A stretch of DNA of 64,000 nt from Thuidium tamariscinum (taxonomy: Eukaryota; Streptophyta; Bryopsida; Hypnales; Thuidiaceae), in assembly GCA_947034885.2 (NCBI GenBank), contig OX344758.2, forward strand, positions 6,698,501 to 6,762,500. Direction: 5' to 3'. Of the stretch, positions 12,036-22,313 are shown piece after piece. The translations under genes were made by a program, and so were the position numbers. The notes under the pieces were generated by a model. The model saw nothing but the letters and a program-made list of their open reading frames with translations, searched no databases and had not been told where the DNA came from. The stretch's first letter is position 1. Every line of letters begins with the position of its first letter.

Positions 12036-13900
12036 ACCACATAGGATGTCATTTTGGAGTCAATACTAAATTGTGATGGAGGCAAATGGAATGATACATG
12101 GCAAGTCATTTTAAGTGATGTGGATTTCAAAATCAAGTCATTTCCCTAGGATGTAGGAAGTGATTTTCCTATCATTTTTAAGGTTGCAATAATGTGTGCA
12201 AAATGGAGTGTAATGATATTTGCATGGAGAATAGTCCTTTTGTAGTTGGACATAAATGTATTTGAATACAACATAAACCAAAGGCCATGTGCAATATTCC
12301 ATACACCATATTTGGCAAAATTTGTATTGCTTAGCTTTTCAATCCACTTGGTGTGTAAGTACAAAGAGATAACATGAAAAACCCTTTATACAAGTGGGGT
12401 GCTAGGAAGCATGACAAGCCATGTGGGATATATAAAATAGATTAATTATAACATAAGTAATATTTTAGACTTCATTTAGAAATAGTAGATAAAAAAATTT
12501 CAAAAAAGTTTGAACTTTTAAAAGTTAAAAAATCAATCTCACTTTCATTTTCAAAAATTTGTTTTAGAGTTCAACACTCAAATCAAAATTTGTGGACATT
12601 TTCTTTAACATTTTCTAACATCTCTTTTAAATCTAGTAGCTTAAAAAGGTAGCCTAGTCATTATTTGCATTGTTACCCGAGTGCAATACTATAATGCAAC
12701 TTCTATTTGACGAAACTCAATCAAGTGGTAATTATAGATAGCTCCTATTGAATTAGTGTCAAAGGAGATTAGTGTTAGGATTATTTTTCTAGTTACATCT
12801 TGCAGTTGAGTTCAAAGGAGAGGCTTTACAATGATATCCTATATGCATACAAAAAGTAGACAACCAAAGAATGTGCGAATCCAATCACTTCAACTTTAGC
12901 AAAATGGATTTAGAGTGTGGTATGATTTTCAAGAAAATGCCTCCATTAGCACTATGGTGGAGAACATTGTATCTTACTGAATACAAAGTTATTATAGAGA
13001 ATGACAAGGTACTCTTGGATCACTACATTTGGCAACCAATTTCAAGTCAACGCTTCAACCATTGTTTGATTGCAAAGCTACAATAGCGGTATAGCATCAA
13101 TTTCAAATTGCCTTTAGAGAAGATTGGAGACTAGTTTGTGAAGTACTTTGCAGTGTTGAAAGACGTATTTCTATTGCATTAGAAAATTGTGAATATCCAA
13201 ATAATCTTTCTATGATGTGACTGGGTCATTTGGGTGAAGGCACAAGACAATTGTGGGAATGCAACAAATACATGGGATGACATTAGTTTGTTGGTTATAA
13301 AAATTTGTCATATATTACCTTATATAGCAAACCCTTCATTTTCTTTAATTAAGCTATATATATTTTGTACTCACAAGTTATAGATATATTTGGTTAGAAA
13401 GTTGTATAATGGAAAAAAAAGAGCAAAGCAAGAAGATGTAGATAGAATAGATGCCTTCATGACTATTCCAGAGGAAAATACCATTCAAACTGCTCCAAGA
13501 TATGAACAATTCCCCTAGGGGCAATAAACCTTGTTGGGCTATTGAATTGTCTAAAATAGACATTTAATTTATTAGCATAGGAATAACACAAGTCATCATG
13601 TAAGTGATAGAAATCATATTTTAGTGTTGGAGGAATGTCCACTCAGTTGAAAGAGTCCCTACTTAATTAGTCGTGTTGTAGGCACACAATTTAAATGCTC
13701 CTCAAATGTACAAAATTTTAGATTCTTGTCTTGTACTACGTAATACATTTCAAAGCATATTAAAGACCTTAGTGTCCTAGCACTACACCATCTCTTTGAA
13801 CTATTATTGCAAACTATAGGTATTCTAACTTCTAGATTGTTGTAGAAGCATTGTAATGTAAAATGACTATTAGCTAAGTTAGCACGACACAAAAGTTTCA
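12036..13900. other. AT-rich gene-poor stretch
   Basis: No gene recognised. Short frames at 12,146-12,364, 12,871-13,086 and 13,378-13,563 carry no motif and were treated as chance. Confidence 0.35.
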
Positions 13901-13903
13901 CAA

Positions 13904-13990
13904 AGTTGCATGGAAGTGGCTTAGAATAGTCATTTCAAGTTGTATGAAAGTCTTGGAATAGTCATTTTCAAGTCGTATGGAAGTCTTTGT
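13904..13990. repeat. Tandem repeat, 34 bp unit, about 2.6 copies
   Basis: GTTGCATGGAAGT, GTTGTATGAAAGT and GTCGTATGGAAGT start at 13,904, 13,938 and 13,972, an exact 34 bp spacing. Between them lies GGAATAGTCATTT(T)CAA. Confidence 0.6.
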
Positions 13991-15135
13991 TAGTAGTAGA
14001 GTTTAATAACTACTCTTTATTTGTAAATGACTCACTTGGTTGTCTTCCACTCCTTCTAATTATTGAAGCTGAAGTCCTGTTGAATGACAAACACATTAGT
14101 GTAGCAAGATCTATGTTGAAGAATCTTGACATGATTGCTCTAGTGATGTGTCTAATTTCATGATAGGTAGTGAATCTTATTAAGGCCATTGAATTATCTA
14201 AAGAAGACAATTTATTAGTGCAAGAACGTATAGTACTAGTTGTGACTTCAAATACAAAGTTACATTGAAGAGGCAGAGGAATCTTTGCATATTGTGCCAT
14301 GATCACACTCCATTAATGCTCCCAAAGTGCACAAAATCTATGAGCCTTGTCTTGTGAATCTTTTCAAAAAAAATGAAGAGTTGAATTTGCCATCTTATGG
14401 CAATAAACCACTAAATGTTTAACCATCCACTTCAATTGTGTTTGCACTCTAGCCATCGTAAACTATGTGGACCTTCACCTCTTTTATACTCTAGTGTGAA
14501 AATGACTATTTTCCATATCAACACAATATGACATCTCTTGACTCCTACATGACTCGCTCCTAAATTGCAAACACGTCAACACAACAAAATCCACGTAGGT
14601 AACATCTAAAGTCTATCTTTTTCCTTTAGTGGAGAAAAAATTAATCCATAGTTGCAAGTCATTGATAAGATATCAATGTGACTTAAACAAGTGTAAAAGA
14701 AATGAATTGTCAATGAGAAAAATGCATAGGAAGTGCAATCTTCATCATGACTTCATCCCCGAGTTGCGAACGCAATTGAGAAATGACCCAAACATTGTTG
14801 CCGAAGGCCAAACCATGCAATTAGAAAGGATTAATTGTATAGAAGTCATCTTGTGGAGACACATAAGGGGTGCCTTTGACTTTGTAGTCATTTTCACCCC
14901 ATTTTCTTGTAGTACTAGTAGCTTTTGAAAATTTAAAAAGAATTTTGTTTGGATCTTTGTGTGAGGAATTTTGTCTTTAAACTTGGCCCTATAATTTTGC
15001 TTATATGTGATGTAATTGCACCATATCCTCTAGCCTAAAACTTGATTCTTTCAATGGTTCTTTCATATAGTCAAAGTCACCTCATTTTTTATTTTCTCTT
15101 TCTTCAAAGTAGAAGGTTCTAAAAACGCTGAAGTT
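13991..15135. other. AT-rich gene-poor stretch
   Basis: Open frames of about 98 codons exist on each strand (14,010-14,306 minus, 14,629-14,928 plus), without recognised motifs. Nothing else seen. Confidence 0.35.
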
Positions 15136-15139
15136 CTAA

Positions 15140-15370
15140 AAATTTCCACCTCTTAAATGTATACTATTTGTACATGTTGCTTTTTTATAGCCTTGAGTAA
15201 AGTTTAAATAGTGTACATTTTATGATGTGGACAATTTTGAAGCCTTATGCCTTTTCAACTTCAAAATTTTAAAATTAATCCCATAAGGCTCCAAATAGTT
15301 TGAAATAACTTTGGTTAGATGTCAGTTTTAGTTGTTAAATAAGATAATTATAGACCTCTTGCCTTACATA
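15140..15370. repeat. Dispersed repeat, copy 2 (partner at 7.35 kb)
   Basis: Shares GTACATGTTGCTTTTTTATA, TATGCCTTTTCAACTTCAAA and TTGGTTAGATGTCAGTTTTA, in this order, with 7,350-7,640. Non-coding. Confidence 0.5.
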
Positions 15371-15420
15371 AATTGCTTCTTCTCTACTATGAATTGCTAT
15401 GAGTTTAGTGCTAGTGTTGA

Positions 15421-16385
15421 ATTAATCCCTAAAGAATCAAGATAGTGATTTTTGGAAATTCACAACAAGTAGAGGGTTTTTTCCCTTTGAAATTTTCACA
15501 CAACATATGCCCAAGGAGTAGCTTTAAGGCCCAATAATTTTCATAACTTTTGACTACATTGTTAAAAAGTTATCGCATGCTATGTAATTTTCTTTGATCT
15601 CTAGATAGCCTAGGTAGCTCAAAAAACTTCTTTTAAAATCACTTTTTGAAATAATAAAAAATTGAAATTGATTCTATAGAATTATATGTACCTAGAAAGC
15701 TTTGAATCATTTCGTTTAGATTAATGAAGAGAAAGTTATGAGGAGTTTTAGTTTGTGGGTAGGTCTGGTTTTCAAAGACTCAATACCTACTTGAAAACTA
15801 AAACTCCTCATAACTTTCACTTCATTAATCCAAACACACATCCAAACGGAATGATTAAAAGCTTTCCATGTACATGCATAGAATTCTATAGAACCAATTT
15901 CCATTTTTTATTTTCTCAAAAAGTGATTTTAAAAGAAGTTTTTTGAGTTGCCTAGGCCTTGGGCTGTTGAGAGATCAAAGAAAATCACATATCATGAAAT
16001 AACTTTTTAACAATTGAATTATTTGTAAAGTCCCCTCCATTTTGGGCATGACTTTTTTTGAAGTTGAGAAGGCAACTATAGTTGAAGCGTTAAATTTTTT
16101 TGCAAGATACTTATGTCACACGACTTCAAAAGTGGAGACCAAACTTTTTTAGGCACCATTTTGATAGAAAAATAAGTTTCATACTCACTTTTATTTTGAC
16201 TTTTTTTAATTCAACTGGCTTTTTCACAAAACTCATGAGTTTAAACCCCAGTTTAGGGTATTTTACGAATAACTCAAATGTAGTAAAAAGTTATGAAAAT
16301 TGTTGGGTCTTAAAGCTACTCCTTGGGTGCATGTTGTGTGAAAATTTCAAAAAGAAAAAACCCAAAAAACTCCACTCGTAGTGAG
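15421..16385. mobile_element. Long foldback built from two inverted TTAA-family segments
   Basis: The left arm (about 15,460-15,772) and right arm (from about 15,779) are inverted copies centred near 15,775; AGGAGTTTTAGTTTGTGGGT at 15,741 pairs with the reverse complement ending near 15,808. Both arms match the internal part of the TTAA family (GAAAGCTTTGAATCATTTCG and its complement). The right arm is interrupted at about 16,013-16,275 by unrelated sequence, then resumes to about 16,380. A read-through transcript would form a stem of about 300 bp. Confidence 0.65.
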
Positions 16386-16434
16386 CTACCAAGAACCACT
16401 ATGTTGCCAAAAAAAACACAACTTTGTCATTGGA

Positions 16435-17050
16435 GGGCAATGTGAGTGCCATCTTTTGGGAGGATAGTGAGGATAGTGAGGCATGCCTCACTATCCACCC
16501 AAAATAATTTTAAATCAATTTTTTTAAAATTATTAACTCCCCCCCCAAACAAACTATTTTTTTTTTAAATTAAACTTTTTGCATCCCCCCCACTTCTTAT
16601 AATTTTCAGAAGGTTATAGGATGGACAATCAATATGGTATTTTATCCGTATTCGTATTCCGTACACGTATTCAGTGCACATATTCAATGCATGTATTCAC
16701 TCCACATATTTGGTGCACGTATTTAGTGCACATATTCAGTACACATATTCAATACATGTATTCAGTATTGTCTGTATATTTAGTACTATGTCCGTATTTG
16801 TACGTGTACTATATACGTATTTAGTACTATATCCATATCCATATTCATGTTTGGACGGTTGAGATTAAATCTCACGAGATTAACGGATTGTGATTTTTTT
16901 GAGAAATCAATGGTGCTTTTGAAGGTCACCATTTAAAAAAACATATATCAACGGCTTGTAAATTTTTGGAGAAGGGGAGGGGAGGGGAAGGGGGGGGGTG
17001 CAAATGTAAACCAGGGTGAGTGCCATCTTTTGAGAGGATAGTGAGAGGAT
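16435..17050. mobile_element. Dispersed element with GTGAGTGCCATCTTTT flanks, copy 1
   Basis: GTGAGTGCCATCTTTTGGGA at about 16,441 and GTGAGTGCCATCTTTTGAGA at about 17,018, each followed by GGATAGTGAG, form direct repeats around the unit. The interior has poly-C and poly-G runs, a degenerate array of ATTCAGTGCACAT-like 16-18 bp units (16,650-16,850), and a TTGAGATTAAATCTCACGAG block. A diverged relative occupies 17,700-18,240. Class unknown. Confidence 0.45.
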
Positions 17051-17342
17051 AGTCATTGACGGATTAACTGGAAGATTTCAAGGTTTGTGAAGGAGCGTCA
17101 TGGGGCTCCTTCAAGCTTGCAAAAAAGGGTCGGCCTTGGAAAAGGGAAGGGATTGCAGTTCATAAAAGGAAGTGTGACGTGGATCCCTTCATCATGTGAC
17201 ATGTGGAAACCCATGCTGCAACTAATTAAAAATAAAATGAAGACTTAATTCATTATGACCCCCAAATTGTCACAACTGAAATCTTAGTACGTGTTAGTTT
17301 TCATCAATTTGCTCTAGTGAGCATGCAATTAATGAGCAGGTA

Positions 17343-17689
17343 AGGTAGAAGCACCCATTACAGCCAAAGTTAGTAGTTTCAGCATAGTTGGAGGCACCTT
17401 TTCCTATAAAGAATATTTTTGTAGTATTGGCAAGTGAAAATCATGAATTTTCAAAAAAAAATTAGAATTTTTGGACAAGGCATCTAATTTCTGTGAATTT
17501 TCAAAGTAGGACTTAGTAGAGCACCTAAATCTGCACTTCTAGTAAATCTGCCTGGATTCTCACACCAAAATCTAAAATAATCAGAGCCCACCAACCACAA
17601 CTAAAGTTTCAAGGTACTAGTGGGGACACTTTGTAGGAAACTCTAATGTCAAACTATGGATACACTGAAAATAATGGGTGCTTCTACCT
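17343..17689. mobile_element. TA-flanked MITE, AGGTAGAAGCACCCATTA ends, 347 bp
   Basis: Perfect 18 bp terminal inverted repeats AGGTAGAAGCACCCATTA at both ends, flanked on each side by TA (17,341-42 and 17,690-91). A TA duplication is the mark of Tc1/mariner-type elements. No coding capacity. The 275 bp element at 20,645-20,919 has related ends, and part of its interior (GAGCCCACCAACCACAACTA) recurs at 35.5 kb. Confidence 0.75.
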
Positions 17690-17699
17690 TAATTACTGC

Positions 17700-18240
17700 C
17701 TCTTCAGTGAGTGCATTGTGCATTGTGGGTGCCATTGTCTCAAACTGTGTCACAATGCACCAAATTTAAAAAAATAAATTATCCCCTCTCCCACGGTTTT
17801 TAAAAATTAATTAATTAAATAATTCCCTCCCCCACCTTCTTCCCCCCTACTTGTAATTTTGAAAATCCATATTATGGGACAATCAATATGGGACAATTTA
17901 GTACAAAATTTGTATCCTATATTGATATAATATTCCGTATTTGGTATCCATACAATATATGGAATCCATAGCTAGTATCCGTATCTATTCTCATATCCAT
18001 CCCTAATATTCATACCATATCTAATATCTGTATCTATATCCGTATTTGGTATCATATTCTAAATTCATATTTGGACAACTGTAATTAAATCTCACAAAGA
18101 TCAACGACTTGTGATTTTTTGAGAAATGGATGGCATTTTGGAGGGGAAGCATTTTTTCCTTCTTAAATCAATGGTTCCTAATTTTTTTGAGGGAGGGGGG
18201 CAAAACTAATGCAAACCAGGAAGTAAGTGTAATCTCTTTT
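17700..18240. mobile_element. Dispersed element, copy 2 (partner at 16.4 kb)
   Basis: Colinear with 16,435-17,050: a C-rich run, then GACAATCAATATGG, a degenerate array of TATCCGTATxTxxT units, ATTAAATCTCAC, TTGTGATTTTTTGAGAAAT, and a G-rich run followed by GCAAACCAGG. Clearly more diverged than its partner. Non-coding. Confidence 0.45.
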
Positions 18241-18353
18241 GAATGCATTTGCATTGTATATAAGGCTGCTACTAATATGAACTTACCACAAAATTTAGAA
18301 AAGTACTTTTGTTAATCCCTCATCATTGAAGAGGAGGAAAAGTGTCCTCATTA

Positions 18354-18657
18354 AGGGCCACCTTCCATGCGAGCCGGGCCGGTAAGAAAGCCGCAAGACG
18401 ACAAACAGGAGCTGCTAATTCTCTTGTCGGCCTCGGTGAGCGGAGAAGCAGGAGCAGCAGCTTCACCGATATTGGTGGAAGACCGGTGGAAGACAGGATT
18501 GGTGGAGAGCGATCGAACTTCAGGGAATCGTTACGTGGGCTCTTCTTACTCGACATCTCCCCAGCCACCGGGTTCACATAGAAGTGTCATCGCTCACTTG
18601 TCACTGTAGCTCTCCCGGGAAACTTCTACCGGCCCGGCTCACATGGAAGCTGGCCCT
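18354..18657. mobile_element. GC-rich MITE, 304 bp, with ~35 bp terminal inverted repeats
   Basis: The left end AGGGCCACCTTCCATGCGAG continues CCGGGCCGGTAAGAAA. The right end, reversed, reads AGGGCCAGCTTCCATGTGAG then CCGGGCCGGTAGAAG. Much more GC-rich than its surroundings, which explains the overlapping open frames on both strands; these are not genes. No target-site duplication could be recognised. The TAGGGCC-like end would suit a hAT-type element, but that is only a guess. Confidence 0.65.
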
Positions 18658-18854
18658 AAGTGTGGTAGTCTAATTCAAAGTATAATTGCATCCAATGTCT
18701 AAATTCAATAAAAATTGTTATTAAAGTTGTGCATACCAATCTAGTTTGTGTGGTAAAAATTTTAGATGAATACAAGACATAAAATGTTGTTGAAAGCCAT
18801 TCAAAGTTCACAAGTTCAATTTGATTTTGTCAAAATTTCATTTTGATGGTTGGG

Positions 18855-19570
18855 GTGATTGCAAGAAACACTTGTCCTATTTTGTGTCACACGTTGCATG
18901 CTGATATGTTTTTTGGCCATAACTTTTGTGTTTTAGCTCTGATTGACTCAATATTTGTAGGAAAGGTACTCATAACTATTATAAACCTTCCATAATTTTT
19001 TCATAATTTTCAAAAATATTTTACTATCCAAAAATAGACCCCAATTGGATGTCACACTTGGCAATTTTGGGGTTTTGAGTATTGGGGAATACCTTTTTTA
19101 ATGATTTTAACATGAAATTTGGATGAAATGGTCTTCTAGTAGAATTATAGATCTTCAGGGAAGGATTTTTAAAAATAGTTAATTTTATGTGGTGTGGAGG
19201 TCTACAAAGTGAGCTCCCTTTTGCTTTTATTTTGAAACATATAAAATATTATTTTGGTGGTCTTTTTGGTGAATGACCATCTCCATAAAGTTGTTGCAAA
19301 TTTCCACTTTTTATTTTTTGAAAATATCTATTTTTACTATTTTTACCTAATTAAAATATGAAAGTATGTATTTTTTGGAGGTTTGGCACTTTTCAAGTTC
19401 TCCTACTTAGAGAATTTTTCTATTCATTTCCTTCAGTGAAAACCTTCATCTTAGAGGTATATATATTACTCATATTTTTTTTAAATTTAAAATTAATTTT
19501 CTAATTTTAAAGTACTCTTGAAAAAATCAGCTAAATGCAACAAATAGGACAGGTGTTTCTTGCAATCACC
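18855..19570. mobile_element. TIR element with TTGCAAGAAACAC ends, copy 1 (about 715 bp)
   Basis: Left end GTGATTGCAAGAAACACTTG followed by TCCTATTTT; right end AAATAGGACAGGTGTTTCTT followed by GCAATCAC. The inverted repeat is about 26 bp with one mismatch. No transposase frame. Relatives occupy 59,625-60,407 and start again at 63,642. Confidence 0.65.
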
Positions 19571-19749
19571 GGTTGCAACTTTGGGGACTTGTATCTTTTT
19601 TATGAAATTTTATTTTTCAATAAAATTTATTGCATTATGTTTTCTTTGAAGTCTAGTTATTGTGATAAAAGTTGTATGTCAATTCAAGTTGTTTTGAATG
19701 GTTGGGAGCAATTCAAAGTTCAAAAACCAAACATTTTTGGATTACAGTG

Positions 19750-20400
19750 AACTTTGGTGGCTTATTTCTTCTTCATATAGTGTCTATTTTGAATAATTTA
19801 TTTTTGGAAAACTTGCACACACTAGTGTAGTTTATGTGATTAAAATTTTTGTATCCATCCATTATACAAAATTTATGAGTGATTGAGAAGCATTTCAGAA
19901 GAATGAGGTTTAGTCATAGATGTGTTTGCTCAACCTTTAAAGCCTTTTTTTGCTATTATTTGACATATCAAAGACATTTGCAAGTACAATTAGTCAATTA
20001 AATGAATATTTTTCACCAATGTCTTTGGATTTTGGATTTGAAGCACTTTTTGAATTTAAAGTTTTTTCATTTGAGAAGGTGTAGAAATCAAATTTCACCT
20101 CCAAAGTCCAAATGATTTTCTAGGAAAATTTCATCATCTTTTTCCAACAACAAAACATTACAATCTTGCAATCTATGTGTCCAAATACTAGTAGAAAATA
20201 GAAATCTGTTGATCATCAATGCAACCAAAACAACAAAACCAGGCAAATTTTCTACTACTGTTTGGACACTTAATTTGATTCATATCAACTACAACATGCA
20301 TACTACAAGCTTGTATAGTTGAGACTTTCACACCTTAGTGACATTTAGACTTATAAGGCTTGAAAAGTAAGGATGCTTTCAAAGACAATTGGGCCTTAGG
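19750..20400. repeat. Dispersed repeat, partner in inverse orientation at 57.45 kb
   Basis: Blocks AAATTTCACCTCCAAA, ACATGCATACTACAAG and TTATAAGGCTTGAAAAG appear in reverse complement and reverse order at 57,450-57,700. Non-coding; ends undefined. Confidence 0.4.
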
Positions 20401-20644
20401 CAATGAGGTGTTAAACTTTTGGAATACACCAAATATTTGAACCAACAATTCATGTACCTCAACTTAGCATTTAGTAACATGCATTGCCTTAGCTCAAGAA
20501 GAGATGGTGTCAAATATTCCAAACCCAACAATACTTCACAAGTAGTGAAGTAGACATCTGGAGGTTCAATATGATGTGTAGGATGAATGGAGGAAAGGCA
20601 ATGGACATGAAGGCTGTTGGGTGTGCAACATTCTACACCATCTA

Positions 20645-20919
20645 AGGTAGGTACACCCAAAATGGCACCTGACCTTAAAGCGCCCTGTACAACATGCATA
20701 CATTTTCAAAATCAGTCATGTACCCAGACTGTAGATGGCACTTTCAGAAATACACTTTGACTGTTAATAACTTTTGCATACGGTATCCAAATCCACTATT
20801 CTTTGGTGCGTTGGAACATGCTTTCACTCACCAATAAGACTGTAAAAAAAAATCTGAACAACATAATAACAGGAACTAGGCACAGTATGAAAAACTGGCG
20901 CTTTTGGGTGTACCTACCT
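20645..20919. mobile_element. TA-flanked MITE, AGGTAGGTACACCC ends, 275 bp
   Basis: Left end AGGTAGGTACACCCAAAATG, right end (reversed) AGGTAGGTACACCCAAAAGC. Both are flanked by TA (20,643-44 and 20,920-21). The ends resemble those of the MITE at 17,343-17,689 (AGGTAGxxxCACCC), so the two are probably driven by the same transposase. No coding capacity. Confidence 0.7.
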
Positions 20920-20921
20920 TA

Positions 20922-21713
20922 CTCTACAGAACGTTTATGCAAATCACAATCTCTTGTCGCAGGTGAAGTTTGTATTTATTATTTAATCAGACGCAGTTGT
21001 TACCTTGAGGTCGTCCCTGGCCAACCAAAGCAAGGGCGCGCTAGCAGAATGATTAGGGTTTAATAAATCCCTCCATTCGTTTCGAAGCGGGAGTATTCCT
21101 GCTGAAAATATACAAGCGCCATACGTTGAACCCGAGGATTCGTGTCCCCCGACTTTGGTCAAAATCAAACCACCTCGGAAATAACGAAGCGCGTACCGTT
21201 CCATCAGTCATAATCCCAAACTCATAGTCGATCGACTCTAGCATGGGTGCAAACTGGAATGGAATGCAGATTCAAAGCGAAAGTTAAGCAGAAGTGATGG
21301 TCCCAAACTTTCTACTTCAAACCGACTGCACACACCAGTCGGCCGGGAGGATTCCAATTCTCGGCTTTGCAGAAACAAGATCTATATTCCATCTTCAAAG
21401 TGCTTGAACGGAGTCTCTTGCCCACTGGCACCCCTACCTCCAGTACTTGTTCCAGTACGCTCGCTCTGCTCTCAAAAACCAATCGCTCTAAACTGCAGAA
21501 CAACCCTGGTCAATCTCTGTTTACGATCTTTTCGCTACAGAGGTCATGTAAACAGAAACAAAAGATTTACATCGAGGAAAAACTCTAAAATCATGTTTCA
21601 GAGACCGAAACTCTTCTTTCTATGGCAATGTTCGCATGTTCTTATGGCAAGTTCGCAGTGTGAACCTCACCTATGTATAGGTAAACCCAAGTTCATTCCG
21701 GAGACCTTACTAA
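20922..21713. other. Higher-complexity island, no assignable gene
   Basis: GC content and codon-like structure rise here. A minus-strand frame ending near 21,053 reads FAPMLESIDYEFGIMTDG after an acceptor-like CATTCCATTCCAG at about 21,258, which could be an exon of an unknown gene. No start, partner exon or family was recognised. Confidence 0.25.
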
Positions 21714-22313
21714 CGGTCTAACACCACTCGATCTTCTGTAAGCCGATGCCTCTTCCTTCTTCCTCTATTTTACAATTTCTCCAATACAATATATAAGTCC
21801 GAGGCAGGAGACCCATTTTCCTCTAAGGAACAGGTTGAACCTCGACAGGGAGACATCGACAAGTGCAGAGTTGACGTACGGAAGAAAAAAGCCATCCTCG
21901 AACGCAGCACGAATGAGGCTTTAGACCCAACCGGGACCCCCCCTAAACAACCCCTACAACAGCTTCCACCCTTTCCCCTAAACCCACCCAAAGATCCTTT
22001 TATTCCGGCAGATATCCCTTCCCAGGATGAGAATTCCTGACCCTCAGCAAACTTTTGGTCGACTCCCCAACTGGATATCCTCAAGCATATTCCTTGGAGA
22101 CTCCCAAGAATATCAGGACGCCGTCCAATAGTAACCCCACCCGTCCAGCATTCGTCCAATTTCACTCTTTTACAAATCCCCCAGTTTGACCAGAGGCGCC
22201 AAGGAAATGTCACTCGGACACGTGTCACATACCAACTAGAGGAAACCTGCACAGAAGCTGACGTGGCGGAAACAGTGCCCCGGTGTCGACCAGGGATTGT
22301 CCATGGAATCTAA
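21714..22313 (+). pseudogene. Open frame of ~199 codons broken by one TGA; unknown, possibly a relic
   Basis: One plus-strand frame is open from 21,714 to the TAA at 22,311, except for a TGA at 22,038-22,040. The first half is charged (KSEAGDPFSSKEQVEPRQGD) and then proline-rich (TPPKQPLQQLPPFPLNPP). The second half contains FDQRRQGNVTRTRVTYQLEE. No in-frame ATG opens it. The composition resembles the linker region of a retroelement gag protein or a degraded host gene, but no motif proves either. A 160-codon frame on the other strand (21,770-22,252) does not open with ATG and looks like a shadow. Confidence 0.3.

Noticed and set aside
18323..18609. Three overlapping frames of about 80 codons on both strands
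   Set aside because: They lie within the GC-rich MITE at 18,354-18,657 and have no motif.
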